Positions 26,597-34,750 of a stretch of 38,371 nucleotides of DNA are shown in pieces (position 1 is the first letter of the stretch; each line of letters begins with the position of its first letter). The stretch lies in assembly GCA_020438215.1 (NCBI GenBank), contig JAGQUX010000024.1, positions 1-38,371 of the forward strand, given 5' to 3'. Source of the DNA: Armatimonadota bacterium. GTDB lineage: Bacteria > Armatimonadota > Fimbriimonadia > Fimbriimonadales > Fimbriimonadaceae. Below the pieces are notes generated by a model. The model ran no database searches. It saw only the letters and a program-made list of their open reading frames with translations, and was not told the origin of the DNA. The position numbers and the translations under genes were made by a program.

Positions 26597-26602
26597 ATAC
26601 TA
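26597..26602 (-). promoter_or_regulatory. -10 element of a leaderless promoter (MATE/ANKH-like gene)
   Basis: TAGTAT on the minus strand lies exactly 6 bases before the TTG start at 26590, so transcription would begin at the start codon. It faces the BMP promoter at 26670-26675 in the same 91-base gap. Confidence 0.5.
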
Positions 26603-26669
26603 CCGACCGAATTCCACCGGGCCCCAGCCGTTCTCATGGGGAATTGATGAGACATTCCGCAAAACCACG

Positions 26670-26675
26670 TAGAAT
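26670..26675 (+). promoter_or_regulatory. -10 element of the nucleoside/pterin operon promoter
   Basis: TAGAAT ends 6 bases before the ATG at 26682. With usual spacing transcription starts at the A of the ATG, so the operon's first gene would be leaderless. No ribosome binding site is seen. Confidence 0.55.
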
Positions 26676-26681
26676 AGCGGC

Positions 26682-27701
26682 ATGTGGCGGACACTCTCCG
26701 TATCTGTATTGGCAACAATTGCGCTCCTGGCGGGTTGCTCGGGCGGCACCCCCGAAAAGGAAGTCAAGGTGAACTTGGAAGATGCTCCTGCGATGCAGCC
26801 GGTGGAAGGCGAGCTTCGGGTCGCACTTCTGACCCCAGGCCCGGTTAGCGATTCCGGTTGGTCGGCAATGGCGTTCGATGGGCTTCAGGCGATTAAAGAT
26901 GAGTTGGGTGCTGAAGTCAGCAATCAAGTGGCTACCGACGCGCAGATCAAGGACTCAATGCGATCGTATGCGCAGGATGGCTTCAACCTGATTATTGGGC
27001 ACGGATTTGAATACAACTCACCAGCAATGGAAGTTGGGAAAGACTTTCCGGCTGTGGCGTTTGTTTCCAGTTCGGGCGGGGAATCAGCGGCCAACGTTGG
27101 CGCATTTCGGTTTTATTTGGAACAGGGCTTTTATGCTTGCGGAATGCTCGCGGGCAAGATGTCGAAAAGCGGTGTTGTGGCGATGATTGGTGGGCCAGAT
27201 GTTCCCTCAATTCGGAGCACATTCAAAGCGTTCAAAGCGGGAGCAGAAGCTGGTCGCCCTGACATTAAAGTTATCGAAATCTTCACGAACGAAGAAGCTG
27301 ATGTTGCGGCAGCAAAGCAAGCGACATTACAGGCGATTGGTCAAGGCGCAGACTTTGTCATCCACCAAACCAACGCCGCCGCTCGCGGTGTTTTTGAAGC
27401 CTGTGAAGAGAAAGATGTGTGGGCTTTCGGGGCGAATCTTGATCAAAACAGTGAGAGCCCGAAGATTCTGGCATCGGCAATTATCGTGGCTAAGCCAGCC
27501 TTTGTGAGTCTTGCGAAGTCAGTGCGAGATGGCACTTTTAAAGGGGGAATCACCCTGGCGGGGATGGAAGATGGCGCGATAGATTTCGTTGTCAATCCAC
27601 TCAATTCCGATAAGATTCCTTCAGATGTTCGTGGTGCACTGGATGAGTTACTTTTAAAGATCAAGACCGGCTCATTTGAAGTTCCCAAAGACGAATTCTA
27701 A
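26682..27701 (+). CDS. BMP-family nucleoside-binding lipoprotein
   Basis: The 339-residue protein has a lipoprotein signal (lipobox LLAGC with Cys19). A BMP/PnrA-type periplasmic binding domain follows. Typical stretches are VALLTPGPVSDSGWSAMAFDGL, IIGHGFEYNSPAMEV, AFVSSSGG, GFYACGMLAGKMSKSGVVAMIGGPDVP and VIHQTNAAARGVFEACEE. BMP proteins bind purine nucleosides for an ABC importer. It opens an operon of six genes: ATPase, two permeases, pterin-synthase-like protein and reductase. The ligand may be a nucleoside or, given the downstream genes, a related purine or pterin compound. The second possibility is inference. Confidence 0.92.
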   Translation: MWRTLSVSVLATIALLAGCSGGTPEKEVKVNLEDAPAMQPVEGELRVALLTPGPVSDSGWSAMAFDGLQAIKDELGAEVSNQVATDAQIKDSMRSYAQDGFNLIIGHGFEYNSPAMEVGKDFPAVAFVSSSGGESAANVGAFRFYLEQGFYACGMLAGKMSKSGVVAMIGGPDVPSIRSTFKAFKAGAEAGRPDIKVIEIFTNEEADVAAAKQATLQAIGQGADFVIHQTNAAARGVFEACEEKDVWAFGANLDQNSESPKILASAIIVAKPAFVSLAKSVRDGTFKGGITLAGMEDGAIDFVVNPLNSDKIPSDVRGALDELLLKIKTGSFEVPKDEF

Positions 27702-27722
27702 GCGGCTCTCACGAGGCAGAAC

Positions 27723-29162
27723 ATGAGCGAAAGCGTTCCTGATCCGATCCTGAAGATAGATCGGATCAGCAAACGCTATGGCTCGGTTCAAGCGCTCAAT
27801 AATGTCTTTACTGAGTTCTTCTCCGGGGAGATTCATGCCGTTCTCGGTGAGAATGGTGCGGGGAAATCAACCCTGGTTTCGGCTCTTGCTGGGTTTGTTA
27901 TCCCAGATTCCGGAGAGGTTGTTTTTCATGGTCAGCCAGCACCGATGGGGCATCCTCAACGATTGCGGGAATTGGGGATCGCGATGGTGCATCAGCACTT
28001 TATGTTGGTGCCGAACTTTACGGTGGAGGAGAATCTCGCCCTTGATCAAATTCGCTCACTGAATTCTCCCCTAAAGCTCGATGACTTGACATCAAGGGCG
28101 ATGGAGTTAGCGCGCCAGCTTGGCTGGGAGATCAATCCGAAGGTACGGACAGGCAGTCTTCCGGTCGGGATTCAACAACGCATTGAGATACTGAAGGCTT
28201 TGGTGGGTGATTCCCAGGTGATCATTCTTGATGAGCCAACCGCTGTCCTGACCCCCGAGGAAATTGACGACCTTTTCTCTGTGCTCCGGGATCTGAAATC
28301 ACAAGGAAAGGCGATCATCTTGATTGCTCACAAGCTTAGCGAAGTGATGTCAATCGCCGATGTCGTGACCGTGTTGCGGAAGGGAGAGTTGATCGCCCGG
28401 GCACGGATCGCCGAAACGAATCCAACTCAGCTTGCGGAGTGGATGGTGGGGGATTTGCCCCCCTCGCGCTCAGAATCCGAGAGTCAAGTCGGAGAAGTCG
28501 TTCTTTCGTTGAATGAGATCAATGTGAAAGGCGATCGAGGAGAGGTGGCGATCAATGGTCTCTCACTCGAAGCGCGAGCCGGAGAAGTGCTGGGAATTGG
28601 GGGCGTGGACGGAAATGGCCAACTGGAGCTTGCTGAGGCCATCGTTTGCATCCGCAAGCTGGATACCGGAAGCAGAACATCGCCTGAGAAGATCGGATAT
28701 ATCCCCCAAGATCGCCAGCGGGACGGGCTCGCCCTGAGCATGTCAATTGAAGACAACCTACTTGCGGGAGCGCTTGAAGACTCTAATCTTTCGAAACGTG
28801 GGCTTCTGAAAAGCAAGAAGATCAAGACCTGGGCGCAAAAGCAGGTTGAGAATTTCAGCATCAAAATTGGTACGCTGAGCGACCCGGTGAAAAGCCTGAG
28901 CGGCGGCAACCAGCAGAAAGTGATTGTTAGCCGAGTGCTCTCCCAGAGACCGCAGCTCATTGTTGCTGTGAATCCGACACGAGGGCTCGATATCAAAGCG
29001 ACCGATTTCGTGCGTACCCAACTGGCTCAAGCGGCAGAAAAGGGTGCGGCGGTAGTGCTGATTAGTACCGACCTAGACGAATTAGCCGAGTTATCGACGC
29101 GCACGGTTTATCTCAATCGGGGGCAGCTGGCGGAAAGTTTGGTAGGAGCGGTTAGCCAATGA
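27723..29162 (+). CDS. ABC importer ATPase with two nucleotide-binding domains (NupA-like)
   Basis: The 479-residue protein fuses two ABC ATPase domains, as in sugar and nucleoside importers. Domain 1 has Walker A GENGAGKST (42-50), a signature-like LPVGIQQRIEI and Walker B VIILDEPTAVLTP. Domain 2 has a degenerate Walker A (GIGGVDGNGQLELAEA), a good signature LSGGNQQKVIVSR and the Walker B-like LIVAVNPTRGLD. A defective second ATP site is common in this subfamily. It powers uptake together with the two permeases. A GAGG site precedes the ATG, 21 bases after the BMP gene. The stop overlaps the start of the next gene (ATGA). Confidence 0.95.
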   Translation: MSESVPDPILKIDRISKRYGSVQALNNVFTEFFSGEIHAVLGENGAGKSTLVSALAGFVIPDSGEVVFHGQPAPMGHPQRLRELGIAMVHQHFMLVPNFTVEENLALDQIRSLNSPLKLDDLTSRAMELARQLGWEINPKVRTGSLPVGIQQRIEILKALVGDSQVIILDEPTAVLTPEEIDDLFSVLRDLKSQGKAIILIAHKLSEVMSIADVVTVLRKGELIARARIAETNPTQLAEWMVGDLPPSRSESESQVGEVVLSLNEINVKGDRGEVAINGLSLEARAGEVLGIGGVDGNGQLELAEAIVCIRKLDTGSRTSPEKIGYIPQDRQRDGLALSMSIEDNLLAGALEDSNLSKRGLLKSKKIKTWAQKQVENFSIKIGTLSDPVKSLSGGNQQKVIVSRVLSQRPQLIVAVNPTRGLDIKATDFVRTQLAQAAEKGAAVVLISTDLDELAELSTRTVYLNRGQLAESLVGAVSQ

Positions 29163-30184
29163 AAGGCGCACTCCGAACCCTAATTGTCTTTGCCGGATTG
29201 ATCTTGATCTTGGCGATCACACTGGCTCTCTTTGGGCTGGATGTGGGTGCCGCGCTCAGCACGATCTGGAATGGGGCGGTCGGCTCAAAGGCAGGGATTG
29301 CGCGCTCGTTGGTTCGGGCCACCCCCTTGATTTTCACCGGGCTGGGAATGGTCGTGGCTTGGCGAGCAGGGATGTACAACATTGGTGGGGAAGGCCAGTA
29401 CGTGATGGGGGGCTTGGCTTCGGCGACTCTGGCACTCGTTGTGCGCTCATGGGCTCCTGCAATTGCGACCCCCGCTCTCTTGGTTGGCGGAGCACTGGGA
29501 GGTGCACTGTTTGCTGCATTCGCTGGTTGGCTCCATGTCAAGCGGGGAGTTCAGGTAGTGATCTCAACAATCCTTTTGAATTTCGTCGCAATTGAGTTTC
29601 TGAAGTTCTGCGTGCGGGGGCCACTACAAAAATCGAGCGGAGGAATTTTCCAAACTGAAGCTTTGCCCAATACGCTGATGCTTCAGCGCTTCGACCGGCA
29701 GACCGACTTCCACAGCGGGTTCTTTTTGGCACTGATCGTTGTTGTGATTGTGGCGATCTATCTTTACCGAACTAAGTCGGGGTTTCAGATGCGGTTCTCC
29801 GGCGCGAACCCAGACGCGGCCCGGGCTAGTCGATTTGAGCCGGGCAAGAAGCAGATTCTGGCGATGGCGATTTCGGGTGGGCTCTGTGGTTTGGCCGGAG
29901 CAGTGGATTACACCGGATTGATCGGATTTGTGGGCGATGGATTTTCCCAAGACTGGGGATTCCTTGCTATTCCCGTTGCCCTTCTTGGGAACTTGAACCC
30001 GGTGGGTGCGGCAGGAGCAGCGGTCTACTTTGGAGGGCTCTTTGCTGGGTGTGAAGTTCTGCAAAGAAGCGAGCCGATTGGCGACACGATTGTGCCGCTC
30101 ATCCAAGGGGTTGCGGTGCTGGGTGTTGTCGGAATGCAACGCTGGTTAGAAAATCGCACTAACCAATCCAAGGGGGCTGATTAG
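29159..30184 (+). CDS. ABC nucleoside importer permease 1
   Basis: The 341-residue protein has many hydrophobic segments and belongs to the branched-chain/ribose-type ABC permease family (BPD_transp_2). ATPLIFTGLGMVVAWRAGMYNIGGEGQ and VQVVISTILLNFVAIEF match permeases of BMP-dependent nucleoside systems (NupP/YufP-like). It starts inside the ATGA overlap with the ATPase gene. It ends 1 base into the GTG of the second permease. The pair of permeases would form the heterodimeric channel. Confidence 0.94.
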   Translation: MKGALRTLIVFAGLILILAITLALFGLDVGAALSTIWNGAVGSKAGIARSLVRATPLIFTGLGMVVAWRAGMYNIGGEGQYVMGGLASATLALVVRSWAPAIATPALLVGGALGGALFAAFAGWLHVKRGVQVVISTILLNFVAIEFLKFCVRGPLQKSSGGIFQTEALPNTLMLQRFDRQTDFHSGFFLALIVVVIVAIYLYRTKSGFQMRFSGANPDAARASRFEPGKKQILAMAISGGLCGLAGAVDYTGLIGFVGDGFSQDWGFLAIPVALLGNLNPVGAAGAAVYFGGLFAGCEVLQRSEPIGDTIVPLIQGVAVLGVVGMQRWLENRTNQSKGAD

Positions 30185-31047
30185 TGGAAATTCTGCTCAA
30201 TATCCTGCGTTTTTCTGCGCCGGTTTCGCTTGCAGCCATGGGTGAAACCGTTGGGCAAAAATCCGGCTTGATTAACATCGGCTTGGAAGGGATGATGCTT
30301 ACTGCCGCGTATGTTTCTGTGGAAGTGGCGACTCGGTCGGGGAACGCCTGGTTGGGGCTTCTCAGCGGCGTTCTTGCCGCGGTTGTTATGGGACTGGTTC
30401 AAGCTCTCTTCACGATCAAATGGGCAATCGATCAGGTGGTGATTGGTACGGCGATCAATCTTGCGGCGATTGGTTTGACGAGCACACTCTTTGAAGCGAA
30501 TTACGGAGGCGCGGGCAAACTTCTCGATGCGCCTTCGCTTTTGATTGCAGGGAAGTACGATGTCATTTTGATCCTGTTGATCCCGTTCTTCCTGGCTGTG
30601 ACTTGGGCGCTATTCCGAACAAACTGGGGGCTTGCCCTCCGCGCTACCGGTGAGTATCCCGATGCGGCAGAAGCGGCAGGTTTCTCGGCGCAGGGTTTGC
30701 GGTATCAAGCTCAACTGATCGGCGCAATCTTTGCCGGACTTGCAGGAGTATATTTATCGCTGGGGATCGCCAGTTCTTTCGCTATCAATATGACCGCGGG
30801 CCGAGGGTTTGTGGCGATCGCGATGGTTACGTTTGGTCGCTGGAAGCCGCTTTGGGTGCTGGGAGCTTCGCTCCTTGTTGGTTTTGCGGAGAGTTTGCAA
30901 TACCTTTTGCAAAGTACGTCATCGGGTTTGCCGCCACAACTGTTTAAAGCGATCCCCTACCTGCTTGCGCTTGCTGTTTTGATTGTTGTTGGGCGGGGGA
31001 CGGTTGCGCCGGCAAGTCTCGCGGTACCGTATAGAAGAAGCAAGTAA
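30184..31047 (+). CDS. ABC nucleoside importer permease 2
   Basis: The 287-residue second permease of the same family is shorter than the first, as in NupQ/YufQ-like systems. SAPVSLAAMGETVGQKSGLINIGLEGMM is the hallmark N-terminal block, and GRGFVAIAMVTFGRW a later one. The start is GTG at 30184, overlapping the previous TAG by one base. Its TAA overlaps the ATG of the pterin-synthase-like gene by one base. The tight chain of overlaps argues for one polycistronic message. Confidence 0.94.
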   Translation: MEILLNILRFSAPVSLAAMGETVGQKSGLINIGLEGMMLTAAYVSVEVATRSGNAWLGLLSGVLAAVVMGLVQALFTIKWAIDQVVIGTAINLAAIGLTSTLFEANYGGAGKLLDAPSLLIAGKYDVILILLIPFFLAVTWALFRTNWGLALRATGEYPDAAEAAGFSAQGLRYQAQLIGAIFAGLAGVYLSLGIASSFAINMTAGRGFVAIAMVTFGRWKPLWVLGASLLVGFAESLQYLLQSTSSGLPPQLFKAIPYLLALAVLIVVGRGTVAPASLAVPYRRSK

Positions 31048-31865
31048 TGTCGCTCGTCTCTCTCTCTCGCCGCGTCACGTTCAGTAGTGGTCATCGCTAC
31101 TGGCGAGCGGATTTGTCCGCCGAAGAGAATCGAGCCCTCTATGGGGAGTGGGCGTCTCCTTTCAATCATGGGCACAACTATGTTCTTTGGGTGACGGCGC
31201 GCGGGGTAGTTGATCCAGAAAACGGCATGGTTGTGAATATCAAGTGGATTGATGATGTTCTGCAAGAAAAAGTTGTACAGACTTTCAACCAAAAGTCAAT
31301 CAACGATGAGATTCCTTGGTTTTTCGATAAATCTAGCTCACTAGAGAACTTGCTCGCCTATTTTCGCCATGAACTTCAAAACCTCCCTGGAAATGTGGAG
31401 CTTTCTCAATTGAAATTAGAGGAAACCGAAACGCTTTATGCCGAATGGCACACTGAAAACAACATGACAACCCTCACCCGAATCTATGAGTTGGCTGCCT
31501 CTCACCGGCTGCATGTCCCTGAGCTATCTGGCGAGGAAAACGTGCGCCTGTTCGGGAAGTGCAATCGTGAAAATGGCCACGGTCACAACTATGTTCTCGA
31601 AGTGACGGTGACCGGCGCGATTAACGCCGAAACTGGGATGATGGTGGATATTGGAGCTTTAGACGAGGCGGTGGAAAGGCTTGTTGTGGATCGCTATGAC
31701 CACCACAACTTGGATATGGACATCCCCGAGTTAGCAGGGAAGAACACAACCTCAGAAGTAGTGGCTCAGGCGATCTTTGATCTACTGCAAGGCAACATCC
31801 CAGGCGATTTGGTGCGGGTGCGGCTCTTTGAAACGGCACGCAACATGTTTGAGGTGACCGCGTGA
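31047..31865 (+). CDS. tandem 6-pyruvoyl-tetrahydropterin-synthase (PTPS/QueD-like) protein
   Basis: The 272 residues contain two PTPS-like domains in a row. Domain 2 (about 141-272) is complete: zinc ligands His153, His178 and His180; the catalytic Cys172 in FGKCNRENGHGHNY; DHHNLD (218-223); and Glu262 in LFETARN. PTPS enzymes act on dihydroneopterin triphosphate (biopterin or queuosine-precursor chemistry). Domain 1 (about 1-136) keeps the zinc ligands His16, His41 and His43 (SSGHRY, NHGHNY). It has Trp35 where the catalytic cysteine should be and no DHH motif, so it is probably not a normal catalyst. It could be regulatory, bind a pterin, or serve assembly. The gene overlaps both neighbours, and a reductase follows. 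Confidence 0.9.
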   Translation: MSLVSLSRRVTFSSGHRYWRADLSAEENRALYGEWASPFNHGHNYVLWVTARGVVDPENGMVVNIKWIDDVLQEKVVQTFNQKSINDEIPWFFDKSSSLENLLAYFRHELQNLPGNVELSQLKLEETETLYAEWHTENNMTTLTRIYELAASHRLHVPELSGEENVRLFGKCNRENGHGHNYVLEVTVTGAINAETGMMVDIGALDEAVERLVVDRYDHHNLDMDIPELAGKNTTSEVVAQAIFDLLQGNIPGDLVRVRLFETARNMFEVTA

Positions 31866-32563
31866 GACGAGTCCTAATCACGGGAGCAAGCGCGGGGATT
31901 GGACGCGCAACCGCCCTGGAACTTGCTAACCCCGAGACCAGCTTCGTGCTCAATGCACGGAGCGCAGATAAGCTGGAGGCGGTGAGGTCGAAGGTTTTGA
32001 ATCTCGGCTCACCTCAAGTTGAAGTTGTGCGAGGCTCCGTTGCTGATCGAGAGATCGTGGAGATCATTGGCACGGTAATGAGTCAGCTGAGTGGCGAGCT
32101 AGTGGTGATCAACAACGCCGGAACTGCCGCGTTCGGCGCATTCCACGAAGCTGATTTTGAGATGTGGAGTGATATGCTCTGTACGAACCTCACCTCATCG
32201 CTTTCTGTGATTCACCGATTGCTTCCGCTCATGCTCGAGGCGGGTGGAGGGCGAGTGATCAATGTTCTCAGCGTTGCCGCGGAACACGTCTTCAATGGAG
32301 CAGCCGTATATTCTGCTTCAAAGGCGGGGCTCCGTCAAGCAACCAAGTGCCTGAACGCGGAATACCGAGCCAAGGGGATCACTTTCACGAGCCTTCTGCC
32401 CGGCGCGGTAGACACTGATCTTTGGGAAGATGGCAAGTGCCCACCACGAGAGCAAATGCTCACCACCAAGGCGGTTGCAGAAGCGATTGCTCAAATTGTG
32501 AACACCCTAAAAGATCGGGTGGTGGAAGAAATCATCCTCACACCACCCTTAGGCATCTTATAA
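31862..32563 (+). CDS. short-chain dehydrogenase/reductase (possible pterin reductase)
   Basis: The 233-residue protein is a classical SDR. It has the cofactor loop TGASAGIG (7-14), NNAG (84-87), catalytic Ser137, and YSASK with Tyr150 and Lys154. Its GTG start overlaps the PTPS stop (GTGA). SDRs next to PTPS are candidates for sepiapterin- or pterin-type reductases, because sepiapterin reductase is an SDR acting after PTPS. The sequence alone does not decide the substrate. It is the last gene of the operon; only 9 bases separate its stop from the convergent HNH gene. Confidence 0.93.
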   Translation: MRRVLITGASAGIGRATALELANPETSFVLNARSADKLEAVRSKVLNLGSPQVEVVRGSVADREIVEIIGTVMSQLSGELVVINNAGTAAFGAFHEADFEMWSDMLCTNLTSSLSVIHRLLPLMLEAGGGRVINVLSVAAEHVFNGAAVYSASKAGLRQATKCLNAEYRAKGITFTSLLPGAVDTDLWEDGKCPPREQMLTTKAVAEAIAQIVNTLKDRVVEEIILTPPLGIL

Positions 32564-32572
32564 GAGCTAGAT

Positions 32573-33112
32573 TTATCCGGCGGCTTCTTGCCGCGCGAAC
32601 TCCTTGAAGATCGGGAGATAGAACTGCCAATCATCGCGGTCAATCGCTTTCAGATATTTCTGTAGAGAAAGATACGGTACATAGTTCGGGCGTTTTGGCA
32701 CTGTCCGCAACTTCATATTCGCTTGTTGCGGAGTTTTGTCCCCTTTTTTGAGATTGCATTTGCGGCAACACGCCACCAAATTCTCCCAAGTGCAGGGTCC
32801 ACCCACCCAACGCGGAACAACGTGATCAATGGTCAGATCACGTCCACTGCCGCAGTATTGGCATGTGTAATTGTCTCGTGCCAATACCGAATGCCGCGAA
32901 AGTCGCAACTTCGGGATTGGTCGTTTGACTTGGTAGCGCATCCGCACCACAGATGGAGCGGTCTGTTCACTTTCACTTGTCACAAGAAGCTCATCTGCTT
33001 CTTGGATGATTTCTGCTTTACCGAGCATGATCAAAGAAACCGCACGCCTCATTTGGCAGACGTTGAGCGGTTCGTAATTTGCATTCAGCAAAAGCACGTC
33101 CGTTTTCGCCAT
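32573..33112 (-). CDS. HNH endonuclease
   Basis: The 179-residue protein carries a compact HNH nuclease domain. Zinc cysteines are C84/C87 (CQYCG) and C116/C119 (CRKCN), and the HNH core is LTIDHVVPRWVGG...WENLVACC with Asp96-His97. The N-terminal part (LLNANYEPLNVCQMRRAVSLIMLGKAE) is typical of a widespread chromosomal HNH family whose role is unclear. The start at 33112 is set by AGGAG 10 bases upstream. A longer reading to 33232 would run through the terminator at 33156-33189. No restriction-modification genes lie nearby. Confidence 0.92.
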   Translation of the reverse strand: MAKTDVLLLNANYEPLNVCQMRRAVSLIMLGKAEIIQEADELLVTSESEQTAPSVVRMRYQVKRPIPKLRLSRHSVLARDNYTCQYCGSGRDLTIDHVVPRWVGGPCTWENLVACCRKCNLKKGDKTPQQANMKLRTVPKRPNYVPYLSLQKYLKAIDRDDWQFYLPIFKEFARQEAAG

Positions 33113-33155
33113 TTTCTTTGTTCTCCTGTGTTCACACACCGGGCTCAAAATCAAC

Positions 33156-33189
33156 AAAAAAGGGTTCGCGCGCTCATGCGTGCGAACCC
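33156..33189 (-). terminator. strong minus-strand terminator upstream of the HNH gene
   Basis: On the minus strand GGGTTCGC pairs with GCGAACCC (arms at 33189-33182 and 33169-33162), with a further CGC/GCG inner pair around ATGA, followed by six Ts (33161-33156). It lies 44 bases upstream of the HNH start, so it ends a separate transcript or acts as an attenuator. Confidence 0.85.
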
Positions 33190-33290
33190 CCACTATCCCG
33201 ACACACTGACGGGATACACCTGTCTTCCACATATTGGAGGGCAGGAGCTATGGGGTATCGCGATCTTGTGCCAAAAGCCCATTGGTACAT
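33156..33290 (-). ncRNA. candidate structured small RNA or attenuated leader
   Basis: The minus strand holds three successive hairpins. The first pairs CCTG/CAGG and TCCA/TGGA (33245-33219), with outer GATAC/GTATC pairing. The second is TATCCCG/CGGGATA (33216-33194). The third is the terminator with its T run. GTATC is shared by the outer stem of hairpin 1 and by hairpin 2, so two folds exclude each other. A TATACA/TACAAT -10 candidate lies at about 33289-33296. There is no coding potential. It fits no RNA family I can name; it could be a small RNA or a regulatory leader for the HNH gene. The 347-base gap to murA otherwise holds only the murA promoter region. Confidence 0.35.
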
Positions 33291-33441
33291 TGTATACAAC
33301 GAACGCCTCATCGCAAAAGAATCACATTTGTGTCAACTTTCACCGTCTCTTTACAAATTTCAAAAAGTACAGAGATTTCCGATGTTTGTGATTCGGTTCT
33401 TCCGGTAAGATCACTTGAAGCGGAATGATTCCGCATTTCCC

Positions 33442-33451
33442 AAGGAAGGGA
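33442..33451 (+). promoter_or_regulatory. ribosome binding site deciding the murA start
   Basis: AAGGAAGGGA lies 8 bases before the ATG at 33460. An upstream TTG at 33415 has no such site. A weak -10 (TAAGAT) is at 33406-33411. Confidence 0.7.
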
Positions 33452-33459
33452 ACAAACTC

Positions 33460-34743
33460 ATGAGCGTACTGAAGATTACGGGTGGACAGCCGCTTCGCGG
33501 CACAGTGGAAATCCAGGGGAGCAAGAATGCGGCCCTGGCGATTCTTTCGGCGATTCCCCTTGCTAGCGGCAAGGTGACATTGCGCAATCTCCCCGATATC
33601 TCAGACGTGAAAACGAAGGTTGATCTCCTGCGCGGATACGGTGTGGTTGTTGAGATCAATGGCGGCACCGCCACCTTCGATACTTCCAATATCCACCACT
33701 GGGAGCCAGATCCCGAACTTGTCCGCAAAATACGAACTGGTTTCTATATGCTCGGCCCGCTGATCGCGCGATTGGGTAAAGCCAAACTCCCAATGCCGGG
33801 CGGCTGTAAGATCGGCGCACGACCGGTCGATTATCACATTCGCGGTTTATCCATTCTCGGTGCCGTTGTTGAGCTTGTCGGCGGGAACTACCTTGCTGAT
33901 GGCGAAGGGATGAAAGGTGGAGAAATCTACCTGGATACTCCGAGTGCAGGGGCAACCCAGCATCTGATGTCCACGGCTTGTTTGGTGCCGGGCATCACCA
34001 CAATTCAGAACGCCTCCTCCGAGCCAGAAGTTGTTGCTCTTGCGACCTTCTTGGAGATCATCGGTGCGCGAATCGAAGGGGTGGGTACTAGCTCCATTAC
34101 GGTTTACGGAAAAGAAGAATTAGGCGGAGGGGAATTCGCAATTCCAGCTGACCGAATTCAAGCGGGAACCTATCTCCTTGCCGCAGCTATCACAGGCGGT
34201 GACATTACAACCACCGGAATCTTGCCGGAAAATCAGACCGCACTCGTCTCTAAGTTGGCGGAAGCCGGAATCCCAAGTGAAGAAGGCGCAGATTGGGTTC
34301 GCGTTTGGAGTGATGGTCGCCCGAACGCGATCAAAGTCCGAACGATGCCTTATCCCGGCTTCCCGACGGATATCCAACAGCCGATGGCGGCGTTGCTCAC
34401 TATCGCTAAAGGCACCAGCACCATCGAAGAAACGATTTACGAAAGTCGAACTGGGCACGTGAATGAACTGGTGCGAATGGGGGCAAAAGTGTCCTCCGAA
34501 GGGCGCACAACGGTCATCGAGGGCGTAGAACAACTATCCGGAGCGGTTGTCGAAGCCAGCGACCTACGAGCAGGCGCGGCTTTATGCCTGGCTGGACTCG
34601 TGGCGAACGGGGATACTTACATCAAGAACGTCCACTATATTGACCGCGGGTATCAGAACTTGGAACAAACGATCCAAGGCTTGGGCGGAACCATCGAGCG
34701 AATCAGCGCCGCAGAATGGGAAAAGAATCACCCGGTCACTTGA
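33460..34743 (+). CDS. murA: UDP-N-acetylglucosamine 1-carboxyvinyltransferase
   Basis: The 427-residue enzyme catalyses the first committed step of peptidoglycan synthesis, transferring enolpyruvate from PEP to UDP-GlcNAc. Lys22-Asn23 (GSKNAAL) correspond to the E. coli active site. Cys116 in PGGCKIGARPVDYHIRGL is the catalytic, fosfomycin-reactive cysteine. YPGFPTDIQQPMAALL and the late DLRAGAALCLAGLVA are standard. The length is normal. It is followed by mreB after 7 bases, linking precursor synthesis to the shape-determining cytoskeleton in one operon. Confidence 0.97.
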   Translation: MSVLKITGGQPLRGTVEIQGSKNAALAILSAIPLASGKVTLRNLPDISDVKTKVDLLRGYGVVVEINGGTATFDTSNIHHWEPDPELVRKIRTGFYMLGPLIARLGKAKLPMPGGCKIGARPVDYHIRGLSILGAVVELVGGNYLADGEGMKGGEIYLDTPSAGATQHLMSTACLVPGITTIQNASSEPEVVALATFLEIIGARIEGVGTSSITVYGKEELGGGEFAIPADRIQAGTYLLAAAITGGDITTTGILPENQTALVSKLAEAGIPSEEGADWVRVWSDGRPNAIKVRTMPYPGFPTDIQQPMAALLTIAKGTSTIEETIYESRTGHVNELVRMGAKVSSEGRTTVIEGVEQLSGAVVEASDLRAGAALCLAGLVANGDTYIKNVHYIDRGYQNLEQTIQGLGGTIERISAAEWEKNHPVT

Positions 34744-34750
34744 GGCCCCG

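Noticed and set aside
32573-33112. Restriction or defence island around the HNH gene
   Set aside because: The neighbours are metabolic and cell-wall genes, and this HNH family is a common chromosomal single gene.
33156-33189. tRNA-like arm with GGTTCG
   Set aside because: No acceptor or anticodon arms fit; the T run makes it a terminator.
34547-34750. N-terminal extension of mreB
   Set aside because: It lies entirely inside murA in another frame; the TTG at 34751 has a ribosome binding site and gives the family N-terminus.
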